Shown: positions 12,185 through 23,814 of the stretch, piece by piece | How the letters are laid out: each line of letters begins with the position of its first letter | How positions within the stretch are numbered: position 1 is the first letter of the stretch | From: Rhynchospora pubera | Lineage: Eukaryota; Streptophyta; Magnoliopsida; Poales; Cyperaceae | Reading direction: 5' to 3' | Length of the DNA stretch: 64,000 bases | Assembly (NCBI GenBank): GCA_028095005.1 | Contig: CM051460.1 | Span: forward strand, 69,169,676 to 69,233,675 | The notes under the pieces: model-generated | The model's input: only the letters and a program-made list of their open reading frames with translations | What the model was told of the DNA's origin: nothing | Databases searched by the model: none | Made by a program: the position numbers and the translations under genes

Positions 12185-14555
12185 AAATCTTCTCTTCTCT
12201 CCCTATATCGCGCACAAACTCGGAGGACCCAATCGAACCATCATCTTCCCTAGATCGAGTTTGCACCACCTCCGTCGCCTTTCGACACTGTCTGATCCTC
12301 CCCACTCCAGCAGGTCACGCATCGTCTTCAAGCAGATCCGAATTCGTGTCGCGCATTGTGTAGCGTGGGCTCTATTTGTGATAGACTGCAGTTTCCAGCA
12401 AGAAGATTATACTGATGGCTCTAAGTTGTGTAGCGTGGGCTTTATTATTATCATTTTTTTTTATGAGAAATGCATATGCACCGTGTTTATTATTATTATT
12501 ATTATTATTTGAAGATAAGATGGTCAAGCCCTCAACTTATTTCGTGCTGCATGCGTATTGTTGTATATTTTAACCATCTTTGCACCAAGTATTTGCATGA
12601 AATGAACATATATAAAAAAAGATTTTTATGAAGTTACTAAATAATTAAAAAATAATAATATAAATGCAGGATTCATTTTAGATGGTCATCCTTGAAGCCG
12701 CCCCCCCCCCCCCCCCTCCTTAAAAATATGACATAAGGATGCACATTTTTAGATATATTGGCAAAAAAGCTATGAAAATCGGTTGGTTTTTAACACTGCA
12801 TTTTAACACCGGTTGCTAAAAAAAAAATTTAAATGGCGTAGTGTACGTACTTTTAACAAAAATTGTTATCGACTTTTTTTCCTATTAGTACACATAAATC
12901 TCCACTATAATCATATGTTTTTAGTTAATTAAGATTTAGATAATTTGAATTTGGTTAAAATATCCATTGGTTCTTATTTGTTACTTTTTATTACATATTA
13001 TATGAGTTATGCAGTTGGAAGAAGTTATGAGATGTGCCTTTTCTAATATTAGTCCTAATGTAATTTTTTTTTAATAAAAAACTTTCTGGTGCTCAGTAAT
13101 CGAGTAAATGAACACTTGACTCCGTGGATAGGAATTGTTAGCTTCTTGTTTTAATGTAACAAACTTTTGTAGAAACTAGAAAAGATTGTCTACGGGTTTC
13201 TAGTCGCGCTATGATAGGAAGTTAGTTGCTTAGAAGGTTGTTATTCTCAATATTTTTTTTTTATTCTCCCACTATGTATACTGTCCATCCTTTAATTTCT
13301 CCATGTGTCCATTTTATCACCTTTTGTCACTTATTAGCTAGGTAAGTGGAAATGTGAAATTCATTTATTTGTTCTGCCAAATGATGCAACTATTGCTGCC
13401 TAGTACAAATAATTGTCATCTTGTGTACTATTCATGCCTAGTACTAATAATTGTCAGCTCGTGCATTCTCTATTTGGTATCGTTTTCCAGTATATCAAGA
13501 GGATCGGAGCTGAAAATATACAAGACAATATTATTCGAACAAAGCTATTTTGATCATAAACTTACTAATAAGGTTCATAAGTTCAATTTTTAAAAATTAA
13601 ATTGATTGGGAATTATGATATAATTACTTAATTACTTCATGATTTGGACTTTGAGGTTCAATTTTTTAGAATTTTTTTTGTGTGTTATGCAAGAATATTA
13701 GTTGAATAATAAATTGATACGTTATCTTTTTTTTTTAATTTTTATAATATAACTGTAATTTTGACACAAAAGTATTTGGATTATGAAGTGGATAAAACCT
13801 CCGTTTGTTTAAATTTGTCTTTAAATTAATATATTGAATAATTAAGTTCAAACTTTGATTTCTTTAAATTGCTCAAACTTATATTATATTCTTCGTTATG
13901 CTTTGTTCGCCATATATTCAAACATATTTAGCTCAAACTTTTAATTACCAAATTAAATAGTATATTCTTTGACTAAACATTGGAAATGAAATACAATATA
14001 AGTTTGAATCCAGATAAACAAAGCATAACGAACATAATTAGGATTATTCAAATTCCAACAAGAAAACTATACGCACGTACACTCCCCAGAAATTCCAACA
14101 GGATAGTCATTATTCATCAGTACCCAATAATTATTGTGAAATAACAATTTCTCAGAAGAAAAAAATTTCAACCAAATTGATTAATATAATTACAGCCATT
14201 GCCAAACATCGACAGTACTTTCTATCAATCGCCGTCAAAACTTCGAGATATTTTATACAATTTAACTAATTTTTTTTTACCGAATTTTCATGACCAAGAT
14301 CGCCTGACACCCCATAATATGCTTACAATACTTCAAGCATACTCCTCCTTCAATTGTCTTATATTGAACGAGGAAAAAAAGAAAGAAAAACAAAATATAA
14401 TACCTCTCTTGACATATCAGAAAAGTAATGACATAAAAAGCAAACATAAATAACCCCTCCAATAGGTCATTTGTTCATTCAGTTAACTTGAATCAATCAC
14501 AGCACTAGGAAATGAAAATTCAATCCTGTCGACATGTCATATATCATCATCATAA
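12185..14555. other. Intergenic; contains a 16-C run
   Basis: 12185-12400 looks like plant leader sequence interrupted by the solo LTR. A pure run of 16 C lies at 12701-12716. Inverted AT-rich pieces around 13890-14040 share a TTCGTTATGCTTTGTT motif and its complement. No credible coding sequence was found. Confidence 0.4.
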
Positions 14556-14858
14556 TCATCGGCTAGCAGTTGTGATTGAGGAGCAGTCACACGAATCTGT
14601 CTCGGTTTCCGACTCGACCACTCGTTTATGAAAGCTCCGGTGGCAGTTACAAGCCGCACAGACAAAAGCACCTGGTGTGCCTTCAGCACCAGAGGCCATG
14701 AATTCGGTGCATCCATCAACTGCATATCCACCAATATTGGCTGCGTGGTTCCGCATACACTCCTTGTATCTGACCACTTTCTCCTTTGGACCCGAACGAG
14801 GTGTCGGAGTCACCGACCCATTTGCGTACGCCTTCTTGAGACCTTGTTGGAGCCCCAT
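14556..14858 (-). CDS. MIF: Mini zinc finger (MIF) protein, ZF-HD dimerisation domain only
   Basis: This encodes about 100 residues from the ATG at 14858. It contains the ZF-HD/MIF signature in order: VVRYKECMRNHAA, GGYAVDGCTEFMAS, GTPGAFVCAACNCHRSFHKR, with the Cys and His spacing of the family's zinc-binding dimerisation domain, then the MIF-like tail ending CDCSS. No homeodomain follows and the frame ends just after the zinc finger, which defines MIFs. Known MIFs bind ZF-HD homeodomain proteins and block them, affecting hormone responses and floral meristem termination. The N-terminus (MGLQQGLKKAYANGS) is not the usual basic MKKRQVV-type start, so an upstream exon cannot be excluded. The frame extends 10 codons further up without an ATG. 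A TATA box lies 223 bp upstream. Confidence 0.9.
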   Translation of the reverse strand: MGLQQGLKKAYANGSVTPTPRSGPKEKVVRYKECMRNHAANIGGYAVDGCTEFMASGAEGTPGAFVCAACNCHRSFHKRVVESETETDSCDCSSITTASR

Positions 14859-15080
14859 ATCTTGTGAATTAGAGCAGTTATGAGGCACAGATAGAAGCAG
14901 CTATGGTGGAAGAAAGATATCTTACTCTGGATTCACAGGTTTTATGAATGTTTTCTATTTTTCTTTTTCGTTCTTTTTTTGGTGTAGTAAATGGAAGCGG
15001 GGTTAAGAGAGAGACAGAAGAAGAGAGGCGCTAAATGCTAATGGAGGTAGCTCAACATCTCTATCACTTATTGGGTCGGA

Positions 15081-15088
15081 TTTATATA
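15081..15088 (-). promoter_or_regulatory. TATA box of the MIF gene
   Basis: TATATAAA on the minus strand is 223 bp before the MIF ATG. Transcription would start near 15050 and give a leader of about 190 nt, with CT-rich, UTR-like sequence between. No other TATA motif is as well placed. Confidence 0.55.
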
Positions 15089-15721
15089 GAAATGAGGTGG
15101 GCCAGGGTCGGCTAGCTAGGTGGGTTGTTTCTTAAATAATGCACCTCACTTTTTCTTTTTTTTCTCCAAAACTCATGATTGCAAATCTATGAAATGATGT
15201 TCCGCCTCCACAAACTCAAGAAGTGGGAGAAAAAGGATTATTCTTGTTTGTTGCATATAATATAATAAGATATATATATTTTTTTAGTATTAATGCATTG
15301 TATTAATTACTAGCATAGTTGTATAATTTAATTACTAGCATAGTTGTATAATTGGTAAATATTGTAATAATACTCTTGCAAACAAAAATAGTACGTATGC
15401 TGAATCGGCTATAATTTTGTTCACTCATAGAAGTTCATTATTAAAATTATATATAGTTTTTTTTCCTCATGTAAATGCAACATTTGACTTTACTTTTCAT
15501 TTCATGATTTTGCTATATGTAACTAACTTTGCTTACCTTTCAGTAATAATTAATTTGCAACATGCTTTGTGTTTCAAAATACAGAAGAAACTTATTTATA
15601 ATAATTTTGTCACGCTCAATTTTATCAGAACCTTCAAAATATGTAGTCATAACTAGGTCAAGTAGTATTTGGTAAACTTAAATTGAAAATTGTAAAAGCA
15701 CGGTACAAACAAGGAAGGATA
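15089..15721. other. Upstream region of MIF, no gene seen
   Basis: AT-rich sequence. A 24-bp unit (ATTACTAGCATAGTTGTATA) occurs twice in tandem near 15305-15352. No coding similarity was recognised. Confidence 0.4.
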
Positions 15722-15867
15722 ATTTTTTTAAGATAAGATTAGAATCAAGTTCACCAACTTATTATGAAATAAAGTGTCACAAAAGACTCCACCAGTCGGG
15801 TTTCGAACACACAGCCCTCGTTGAAAGTACGTTAGTTTTTACCACTAGTCCAAGAGCCGGTTCTGAA
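15722..15867 (-). mobile_element. tRNA-derived SINE
   Basis: On the minus strand a tRNA-like head carries an A box TGGACTAGTGG (15842-15852) and a B box TGTTCGAAACC (15799-15809), 32 bp apart, as in an internal RNA polymerase III promoter. It is not a tRNA gene, because no cloverleaf pairing is apparent. A body with TGTGACACTTTATTTC follows and ends in an A-rich run. A degenerate relative of the body lies at 45144-45215. Confidence 0.6.
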
Positions 15868-16480
15868 CAATGAAAGATAATCTATTTTCGCAACTTCAAT
15901 TTTCCAATTATTAAGAAGGTTAAAAAATTAAAATGCATGATTCGTTGATTCTTGAAGTACATATCAATATTAAAAATAAATAAAGACATTGTTTATAATA
16001 TGACATTTCTCTAATTTAAAGGGGAGGTGCTGACTGAATGGTGCCGGTCTTTGTTTATTTCTCCATTTCTAACATCGAAAACAACTATTTTAGCAGAGAG
16101 CAATAAAGGAATCATTGCAGATAGCGGCTGTGGGGCATTCGGTGAGTATGTCTTGCATTCAATATATTTTACTTTCCTTTGGAGAAATTAAACATGCAAA
16201 TGTAATTGTGGGCTCGTTGTTTGGATCGTCGCCGATTTTCTGTAATCATATTATTTTATGAAATTGTGTGCGGAAGAAATGCCTCGTATGTAATTTTGTT
16301 TAATGAGATAAGATTGTATTGAGGATAAATTAAATGTCGATCATATGTCATAACAATTAAAAAAAATTATCCGAAATAATACAACAAAATTGCAGATTAT
16401 TTGCTGTACGTCAAATTTGGTGTAACCGAAATTCAATTGAGCATCCGTCAGGACAATTGAAGGACTCACTTTTGTCAATG
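15868..16480. other. Intergenic, left flank of the Copia inverted repeat
   Basis: No gene or terminal repeat was recognised. The text to the left of 16481 does not match the text to the right of 25161, so the inverted repeat ends sharply here. Confidence 0.5.
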
Positions 16481-17097
16481 CAGTAGTACAAGAACATGAG
16501 ATTCTATTAAGATAGGTGATGAGAAAATAATCAGACAAAAAGAAATTATGTAAAAATATATGCATGCAAAGATAACATATTAGAACACTCAACCAACTTT
16601 ACAAATCATATATTTAAGTAAATAATATAACACCAAAACGTACGGCTACATTATTGTGCAGCAATGTCTTCAGCTCCACATGAGTATCACTTCGGCGTGA
16701 TCAACAAAAATTATCAAAATATATAATTTTCCCAACATTTAAGTAGTAATATGTGCTTATAGCTAGGCCAGTAATATTGTTTTGATAATTTCCGAGGCTT
16801 TCATATGTTGAACAGAAGTCAAATTCATGATAAAAAAGAAAATAATAATTTAATATTTGATCGCAACTTGCCTAACTTCAGTGGAGAGCTAGGCCACTAT
16901 ATATACAGTGCATATATAGTACACACATTATTTAATAGATTATAAGTTCGTAACTAAAATGCCGCAATTCGGCTCTAAAAATTTAATTATGTTATAAATG
17001 GATACAAATCATTTATAGATTGTTCATCTTTAATATTCTCATTTATTACATTAGATACATATCTTTGTCATTTATTAAAAGATCTCTTTTCTTTGCT

Positions 17098-17105
17098 TAT
17101 AAATA
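17098..17105 (+). promoter_or_regulatory. TATA box in LTR of Copia half A
   Basis: TATAAATA lies about 130 bp before the presumed LTR end and primer-binding site, as expected for the U3/R boundary. Transcription from here runs rightward through half A and into half B in antisense. Confidence 0.55.
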
Positions 17106-17559
17106 GAGGCTTGTAAATTGTATGTTGTATCATGAAATTGAGAATCCATATTGAGAATTAAAAAATATAGAGCACTAATTTACTCTCTCTTTTATCTTTG
17201 TCTCTTTCTCTTTTCACTTAATTTTACAATACGTTATCAGCACGAATCGCTCAGGAGGAAAAGGTAAAAGGGTTTGATTGAAATTGGTGTTTCGTATCCA
17301 ATATTTTTTTTCCTCTAGATTCACACGTTGATACTAATTGAAATTGGTGTAGTGTATTTATTCAATTGCAAATTGCAATTTTTTTTCCGTAGGTGAAAAC
17401 TTTTTAAAATCTGTTTAGATTTATGTTGAGATCCATTCTTTGTTTAGATCTGTTTAAATACTTATAATAACTACGCAATTTTTTTTAGATCTGTTTAGAT
17501 CCTTTTTTTTCTTCATACGTGAATATTTAGATCTCTGTTTTTTTTTATTATCAAAAACC

Positions 17560-17806
17560 TGAAGTTTTATATTTTAATAACTAGAAGTTATTATAATCTC
17601 ATAGATGAGAATAACCCGAAGTTATTCTTCTAATTGTGTAGTGAAATTTTTAATAACTAGAAGTTATTGAATATTATAACCTGAAGTTATAGTCATATGA
17701 ATTGTATTTATTTTATTTTCATTCATTATGTTATAGTTTTTTTTATTTATTTATTTTTATATATCATGACCTGAAGTTATGACATTAATAACCTGAAGTT
17801 ATTTGT
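17560..17806 (+). repeat. Repeated ATAACYNGAAGTTAT palindromes in the Copia leader
   Basis: At least six copies of a 15-17-bp near-palindrome (consensus AATAACYNGAAGTTATT) occur between the primer-binding region and gag, for example AATAACTAGAAGTTATT near 17578 and AATAACCTGAAGTTATT near 17787. The mirror copies are at 23836-24082. Function is unknown; a packaging or regulatory role is inference only. Confidence 0.6.
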
Positions 17807-17827
17807 GCTTTGTTTTTCGTAGTACAC

Positions 17828-18550
17828 ATGGCAAATCTTACAAAACTTGAGTTTGCTGCTCTTGAACTTTCGGGCAAGAATTTTCTCCCATGGACCCTTG
17901 ATGCTGAAATACATCTTACGGCAAATGGTTTGCAAGAAACCATTAAGGATGAAAATAAAGCCTCTCTGCAGGACTGTGCTAAAGCTATGATTTTTCTTCG
18001 TCACCACCTTCACGAAGATTTGAAAAATGAATATTTAACAGTGAAAAAACCATTAGAACTCTGGAAGAGTTTGAAAGAAAGATTTGACCATCAAAAATAT
18101 GTTTTATTACCAAAAGCTCGTTATGAATGGATTCATTTAAGGTTACAAGATTATAAATCTGTTGCAGAATACAATTCTGCAATGTTTCGGATAACCTCCG
18201 AACTTAAATTATGTGGTGAACCTATTCAGATAACCTCAAATTTGCTCCTGCAGCAACAATATCGAGAGCGTGGTTTTAAGAAATACTCTGAATTAGTATC
18301 ATGTCTCCTAGTTGCAGAATAAAATAATGAGCTTCTAATGAAAAATCACCAAGCACGACCCACTGGTTCAACTTCATTCCCTAAAGCGAATGCAATATCA
18401 TCTAATAGAGGACGCGGTCGTGGCCGTAAGAATTTTTATGGACGCGGCCGTGGTTGTGGGCGTGGTCGCAGCTATTCTTGGCGACGTGATGGTCAAAACA
18501 ATAAACCAAATGAAAATAATATGGTGAAAAATGATAAAGGAAATGACTGA
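17828..18550 (+). pseudogene. gag: Copia gag (half A), nonsense and zinc-knuckle deletion
   Basis: The frame opens at ATG 17828 (MANLTKLEFAALELSGKNF) and shows the Copia gag domain (LPWTLDAEIHL, LWKSLKERFDHQK, LQDYKSVAEYNS). TAA at 18320 replaces an expected CAA codon. The frame then continues with NNELLMKNHQARPTGS and an Arg/Gly-rich tract (RGRGRGRKNFYGRGRG) to a stop at 18550. The CCHC zinc knuckle expected after this tract is missing, and pol resumes in another frame, so a deletion removed it. Without the nucleocapsid finger the protein could not package RNA. The same lesions are in half B. Confidence 0.88.
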
Positions 18551-20501
18551 CGCAATGATAAGTAAAGAAGATTCATGTCTAGTAGACAGCGGAACTACAA
18601 ATACAATATTAAAAAGTAAGAAATACTTTTTGCAATTGCATCTCGGTGAGACTAATATCCAAACTATTTCTGACTCAAGTAATATTATTGAAGGCTCCGG
18701 AAGAGCTTGTATTTTGTTACCTAAAGGAACAAAATTAATAATAGATGATGCATTATATTCAAGTAGATCCAGAAGAAATCTACTAAGTTTTAAAGATATT
18801 CGAAAAAATGGTTATCATATTGAAACTATGAATGAAAAAAATTGCGAATATCTTCATATCATATCTATTAAAAATGGCCAGAAAAATATTATGGAGAAAT
18901 TACAAGCATTATCAAATGGACTATATGGTACATATATAAGTACAATAGAATCAAATATGGTGACTAACCAGAAGTTAGTTGATCCAAAATTATTTACATT
19001 ATGGCATGATAGATTGGGTCATCTAGGAAATATAATGATGAGGAGAATAATTGAAAGTGCAAACGGACATCCCCTAAAGAACCTGAAGATCCTGTTATCA
19101 AAAGAATTGACATGCCAAGCATGCTCTCTTGGAAAGCTAATTACTAGACCATCTCCAAATAAAGTTGGACCTGAAGCTCTATCATTTTTAGAACAAATTC
19201 AAGGAGATATATGTGGACCTATTACACCGTCATGTGGACCATTTAGATATTTTATGGTTTTAATTGATGCATCAACACGTTGGTCACATGTGTGTTTGTT
19301 AGCAACAAGAAATGTTGCATTTGCTAGATTATTAGCACAAATTATCCAATTGAGAGCTAATTTTCCGGATTATCAAATTAAAAGAATCTGACTTGATAAT
19401 GCAGGAGAATTTACATCCCAAGTTTTTAATGATTATTGCATGTCTATTGGGATTATTGTAGAGCATTCAGTGGCACATGTTCATACACAAAATGGTCTAG
19501 CAGAATCATTGATTAAAAGGTTACAATTAATAGCTAGACCATTACTTATGAAATCTAGTTTACCATCTTCTGCATGGGGACATGCCATATTATATGCTGC
19601 AGCAGTAATTAGATTAAGACCAACTGCTGATCATAAATATTCCCCGTTACAATTGGTCTCCGGAAGAGAACCAAATTTGTCTCATTTAAAGGTATTTGGT
19701 TGTGCAATATATGTTCCAATTTCTCCTCCACAACGCACAAAAATGGGACCTCAAAGAAGGTTGGGAATTTATATTGGTTTTAACACTCCTTCCATTGTCA
19801 AATATTTAGAACCATTAACAGGAGATGTTTTTACAGCAAGATTCGCTGATTGTCATTTTGATGAATCAATATTCCCAAATTTAGGGGAAGGAAAACAAAA
19901 ACTGGATAGACAAGTGACATGGAATTCATCGTTGTCTTATCTTGATCCTAGAAGTGGTCAATGTGAACTTGAAGTTCAAAAGATTATAAACTTGCAAAGA
20001 ATTATAAATGAATTGCCAGATGCATTCACAGATATAAATAGAGTCACTAAATCACATATTCCAGCTATTAATGCACCTGCTCGAATAGATATTACAAAAT
20101 TATCAAATGAATCTCATGAACGTAGAAAAAGTGGAAGACCAATTGGTTCTAAGGATGTAAATCCACGAAAAAGAAAAGAGCAGAATAAAGCAGTTGGTAC
20201 AACCTCAGAAGAGGTTTACAAAGTTCCTGAAGAAACTAAATCTCCAGAAGAGATTAATAAAGTTCTAGAAGAAACTAAAATCTTTGAAGAGATTAAGAAA
20301 GTTCCAGAAGAAACTGAAGTACCAAATGATTATGAGATTTCTATAAATTATGTGAAAAATAATACAACATTGAATAGGAATAAAACTCAAGTTGATGAAT
20401 TTTTTGCATTCGCTGTAGCTAGTGATGTTATAAGCGAAGAAGAGAATGTGCCAAAAACCATAGAAGAATGTAAATTAAGAAAGTTCCAGAAGAAACATTG
20501 A
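18531..20501 (+). pseudogene. pol: Copia pol (half A): protease and integrase, RT missing
   Basis: In order: an aspartic protease motif (CLVDSGTTNTIL), the GAG-pre-integrase HHCC-type region (LWHDRLGHLGN, CQACSLGK), and an integrase core with GDICGP and VLIDASTRW. An in-frame TGA at 19389 sits exactly where an Arg codon is expected before LDNAGEF. The frame continues with the integrase C-terminal part (HTQNGLAES, VFGCAIYVP) and an acidic linker of PEETK repeats. After TIEEC at 20472 the true sequence stops: the reverse transcriptase start is replaced by filler and a distal fragment. The 3' break distinguishes this copy from half B. Confidence 0.88.
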
Positions 20502-20600
20502 ATAGGAATAATCCATCAGTCAAATTATATTGAAAAATTACTAAAGAAATTTAATATGGATAAAGCTCATCCTTTGAAAATACCAATGGTCGTACGATCA

Positions 20601-23111
20601 TTAAATGTAGAAAATTTTAATAAAAACACACGGACTAATTGCATTATTCTTATATCCTTCTTTTAAAAGATATTCACTAAGTCGATTATACCACATTTGA
20701 CCTGATTGTTTTAGTCCGTATAAAGATTTTTTCAACTTTATGGAGTACATTTCTCTAGGTTTTGATTTATATGCTTCAGGCATTTTTAATCCTTCGGGAA
20801 TTTTCATATATATGTCACTATCAAGTGAACCATATAGATAAGCTGTGACAACATCCATAAGTTGCATTTTAAGATTTTCTGTGACTGCGAGACCTATTAA
20901 AAATCTGAGAGTTGTCGCATCCACTACAGGTGAATACGTTTCTTCATAATCAATTCCATATATTTGTGTAAACCCTTGTGCCACTATCCTTACTTTATAT
21001 CTCACGATCTCATTTTTCTCATTTCTTTTAATGACAAATACCCATTTGTAACCTACAGGGTTAACATGTTTGGGCGTCTGGACTACTGGTCCAAATACTT
21101 GTCGTTTATCAAGCGAATTTAATTCAGCTTGTATAGCATCTTTCCATTTAGTCCAATCATTTCTTTTTCTACATTCTTCTATGGTTTTTGGCACATTCTC
21201 TTCTTCGCTTATAACATCACTAGCTACAGCGAATGCAAAAAATTCATCAACTTGAGTTTTATTCCTATTCAATGTTGTATTATTTTTCACATAATTTATA
21301 GAAATCTCATAATCATTTGGTACTTCAGTTTCTTCTGGAACTTTCTTAATCTCTTCAAAGATTTTAGTTTCTTCTAGAACTTTATTAATCTCTTCTGGAG
21401 ATTTAGTTTCTTCAGGAACTTTGTAAACCTCTTCTGAGGTTGTACCAACTGCTTTATTCTGCTCTTTTCTTTTTCGTGGATTTACATCCTTAGAACCAAT
21501 TGGTCTTCCACTTTTTCTACGTTCATGAGATTCATTTGATAATTTTGTAATATCTATTCGAGCAGGTGCATTAATAGCTGGAATATGTGATTTAGTGACT
21601 CTATTTATATCTGTGAATGCATCTGGCAATTCATTTATAATTCTTTGCAAGTTTATAATCTTTTGAACTTCAAGTTCACATTGACCACTTCTAGGATCAA
21701 GATAAGACAACGATGAATTCCATGTCACTTGTCTATCCAGTTTTTGTTTTCCTTCCCCTAAATTTGGGAATATTGATTCATCAAAATGACAATCAGCGAA
21801 TCTTGCTGTAAAAACATCTCCTGTTAATGGTTCTAAATATTTGACAATGGAAGGAGTGTTAAAACCAATATAAATTCCCAACCTTCTTTGAGGTCCCATT
21901 TTTGTGCGTTGTGGAGGAGAAATTGGAACATATATTGCACAACCAAATACCTTTAAATGAGACAAATTTGGTTCTCTTCCGGAGACCAATTGTAACGGGG
22001 AATATTTATGATCAGCAGTTGGTCTTAATCTAATTACTGCTGCAGCATATAATATGGCATGTCCCCATGCAGAAGATGGTAAACTAGATTTCATAAGTAA
22101 TGGTCTAGCTATTAATTGTAACCTTTTAATCAATGATTCTGCTAGACCGTTTTGTGTATGAACATGTGCCACTGAATGCTCTACAATAATCCCAATAGAC
22201 ATGCAATAATCATTAAAAACTTGGGATGTAAATTCTCCTGCATTATCAAGTCAGATTCTTTTAATTTGATAATCCGGAAAATTAGCTCTCAATTGGATAA
22301 TTTGTGCTAATAATCTAGCAAATGCAACATTTCTTGTTGCTAACAAACACACATGTGACCAACGTGTTGATGCATCAATTAAAACCATAAAATATCTAAA
22401 TGGTCCACATGACGGTGTAATAGGTCCACATATATCTCCTTGAATTTGTTCTAAAAATGATAGAGCTTCAGGTCCAACTTTATTTGGAGATGGTCTAGTA
22501 ATTAGCTTTCCAAGAGAGCATGCTTGGCATGTCAATTCTTTTGATAACAGGATCTTCAGGTTCTTTAGGGGATGTCCGTTTGCACTTTCAATTATTCTCC
22601 TCATCATTATATTTCCTAGATGACCCAATCTATCATGCCATAATGTAAATAATTTTGGATCAACTAACTTCTGGTTAGTCACCATATTTGATTCTATTGT
22701 ACTTATATATGTACCATATAGTCCATTTGATAATGCTTGTAATTTCTCCATAATATTTTTCTGGCCATTTTTAATAGATATGATATGAAGATATTCGCAA
22801 TTTTTTTCATTCATAGTTTCAATATGATAACCATTTTTTCGAATATCTTTAAAACTTAGTAGATTTCTTCTGGATCTACTTGAATATAATGCATCATCTA
22901 TTATTAATTTTGTTCCTTTAGGTAACAAAATACAAGCTCTTCCGGAGCCTTCAATAATATTACTTGAGTCAGAAATAGTTTGGATATTAGTCTCACCGAG
23001 ATGCAATTGCAAAAAGTATTTCTTACTTTTTAATATTGTATTTGTAGTTCCGCTGTCTACTAGACATGAATCTTCTTTACTTATCATTGCGTCAGTCATT
23101 TCCTTTATCAT
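20601..23111 (-). pseudogene. pol: Copia pol (half B): protease, integrase, partial RT
   Basis: The mirror copy of half A pol carries the same in-frame TGA (22252-22254). It continues beyond the point where half A breaks: after the linker it reads into the reverse transcriptase (YKWVFVIKRNEKNEIVRYK, QGFTQIYGIDYEETYSPV, MDVVTAYLYGSLDSDIYM, KSLYGLKQSGQMWYNRL) and stops after ISPCVFIK. At that point the sequence joins the end of half A in inverted orientation. The catalytic YVDD motif, RNase H and 3' LTR are absent, so no active reverse transcriptase can be made. Confidence 0.88.
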
Positions 23112-23814
23112 TTTTCACCATATTATTTTCATTTGGTTTATTGTTTTGACCATCACGTCGCCAAGAATAGCTGCGACCACGCCCACAACCACGGCCGCGT
23201 CCATAAAAATTCTTACGGCCACGACCGCGTCCTCTATTAGATGATATTGCATTCGCTTTAGGGAATGAAGTTGAACCAGTGGGTCGTGCTTGGTGATTTT
23301 TCATTAGAAGCTCATTATTTTATTCTGCAACTAGGAGACATGATACTAATTCAGAGTATTTCTTAAAACCACGCTCTCGATATTGTTGCTGCAGGAGCAA
23401 ATTTGAGGTTATCTGAATAGGTTCACCACATAATTTAAGTTCGGAGGTTATCCGAAACATTGCAGAATTGTATTCTGCAACAGATTTATAATCTTGTAAC
23501 CTTAAATGAATCCATTCATAACGAGCTTTTGGTAATAAAACATATTTTTGATGGTCAAATCTTTCTTTCAAACTCTTCCAGAGTTCTAATGGTTTTTTCA
23601 CTGTTAAATATTCATTTTTCAAATCTTCGTGAAGGTGGTGACGAAGAAAAATCATAGCTTTAGCACAGTCCTGCAGAGAGGCTTTATTTTCATCCTTAAT
23701 GGTTTCTTGCAAACCATTTGCCGTAAGATGTATTTCAGCATCAAGGGTCCATGGGAGAAAATTCTTGCCCGAAAGTTCAAGAGCAGCAAACTCAAGTTTT
23801 GTAAGATTTGCCAT
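23092..23814 (-). pseudogene. gag: Copia gag (half B)
   Basis: Reverse-complement duplicate of the half A gag, with ATG at 23814, the same TAA at 23320-23322, the same Arg/Gly-rich tract and the same loss of the CCHC knuckle. The translation is identical to half A throughout. Confidence 0.88.

Larger units (their letters stand above)
16481..20611 (+). mobile_element. Copia element half A (5' LTR, gag, partial pol)
   Basis: The order is leader/LTR, gag, protease, integrase, then a break. The LTR promoter TATA is at 17098. The LTR probably ends near TTTTACA at 17229, just before ACGTTATCAGCACG, a primer-binding-type sequence. Its start is uncertain (TGTTGAACAG at 16807 is a candidate). There is no 3' LTR. 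After 20472 the element jumps through 39 bp of filler to sequence coding NYIEKLLKKFNMDKAHPL, which normally lies downstream of the YVDD motif. It then joins half B in inverted orientation near 20611. Confidence 0.85.

Noticed and set aside
15790..15860. A tRNA gene on the minus strand
   Set aside because: A and B boxes are present but acceptor and anticodon stems do not pair; it is a tRNA-derived SINE head.
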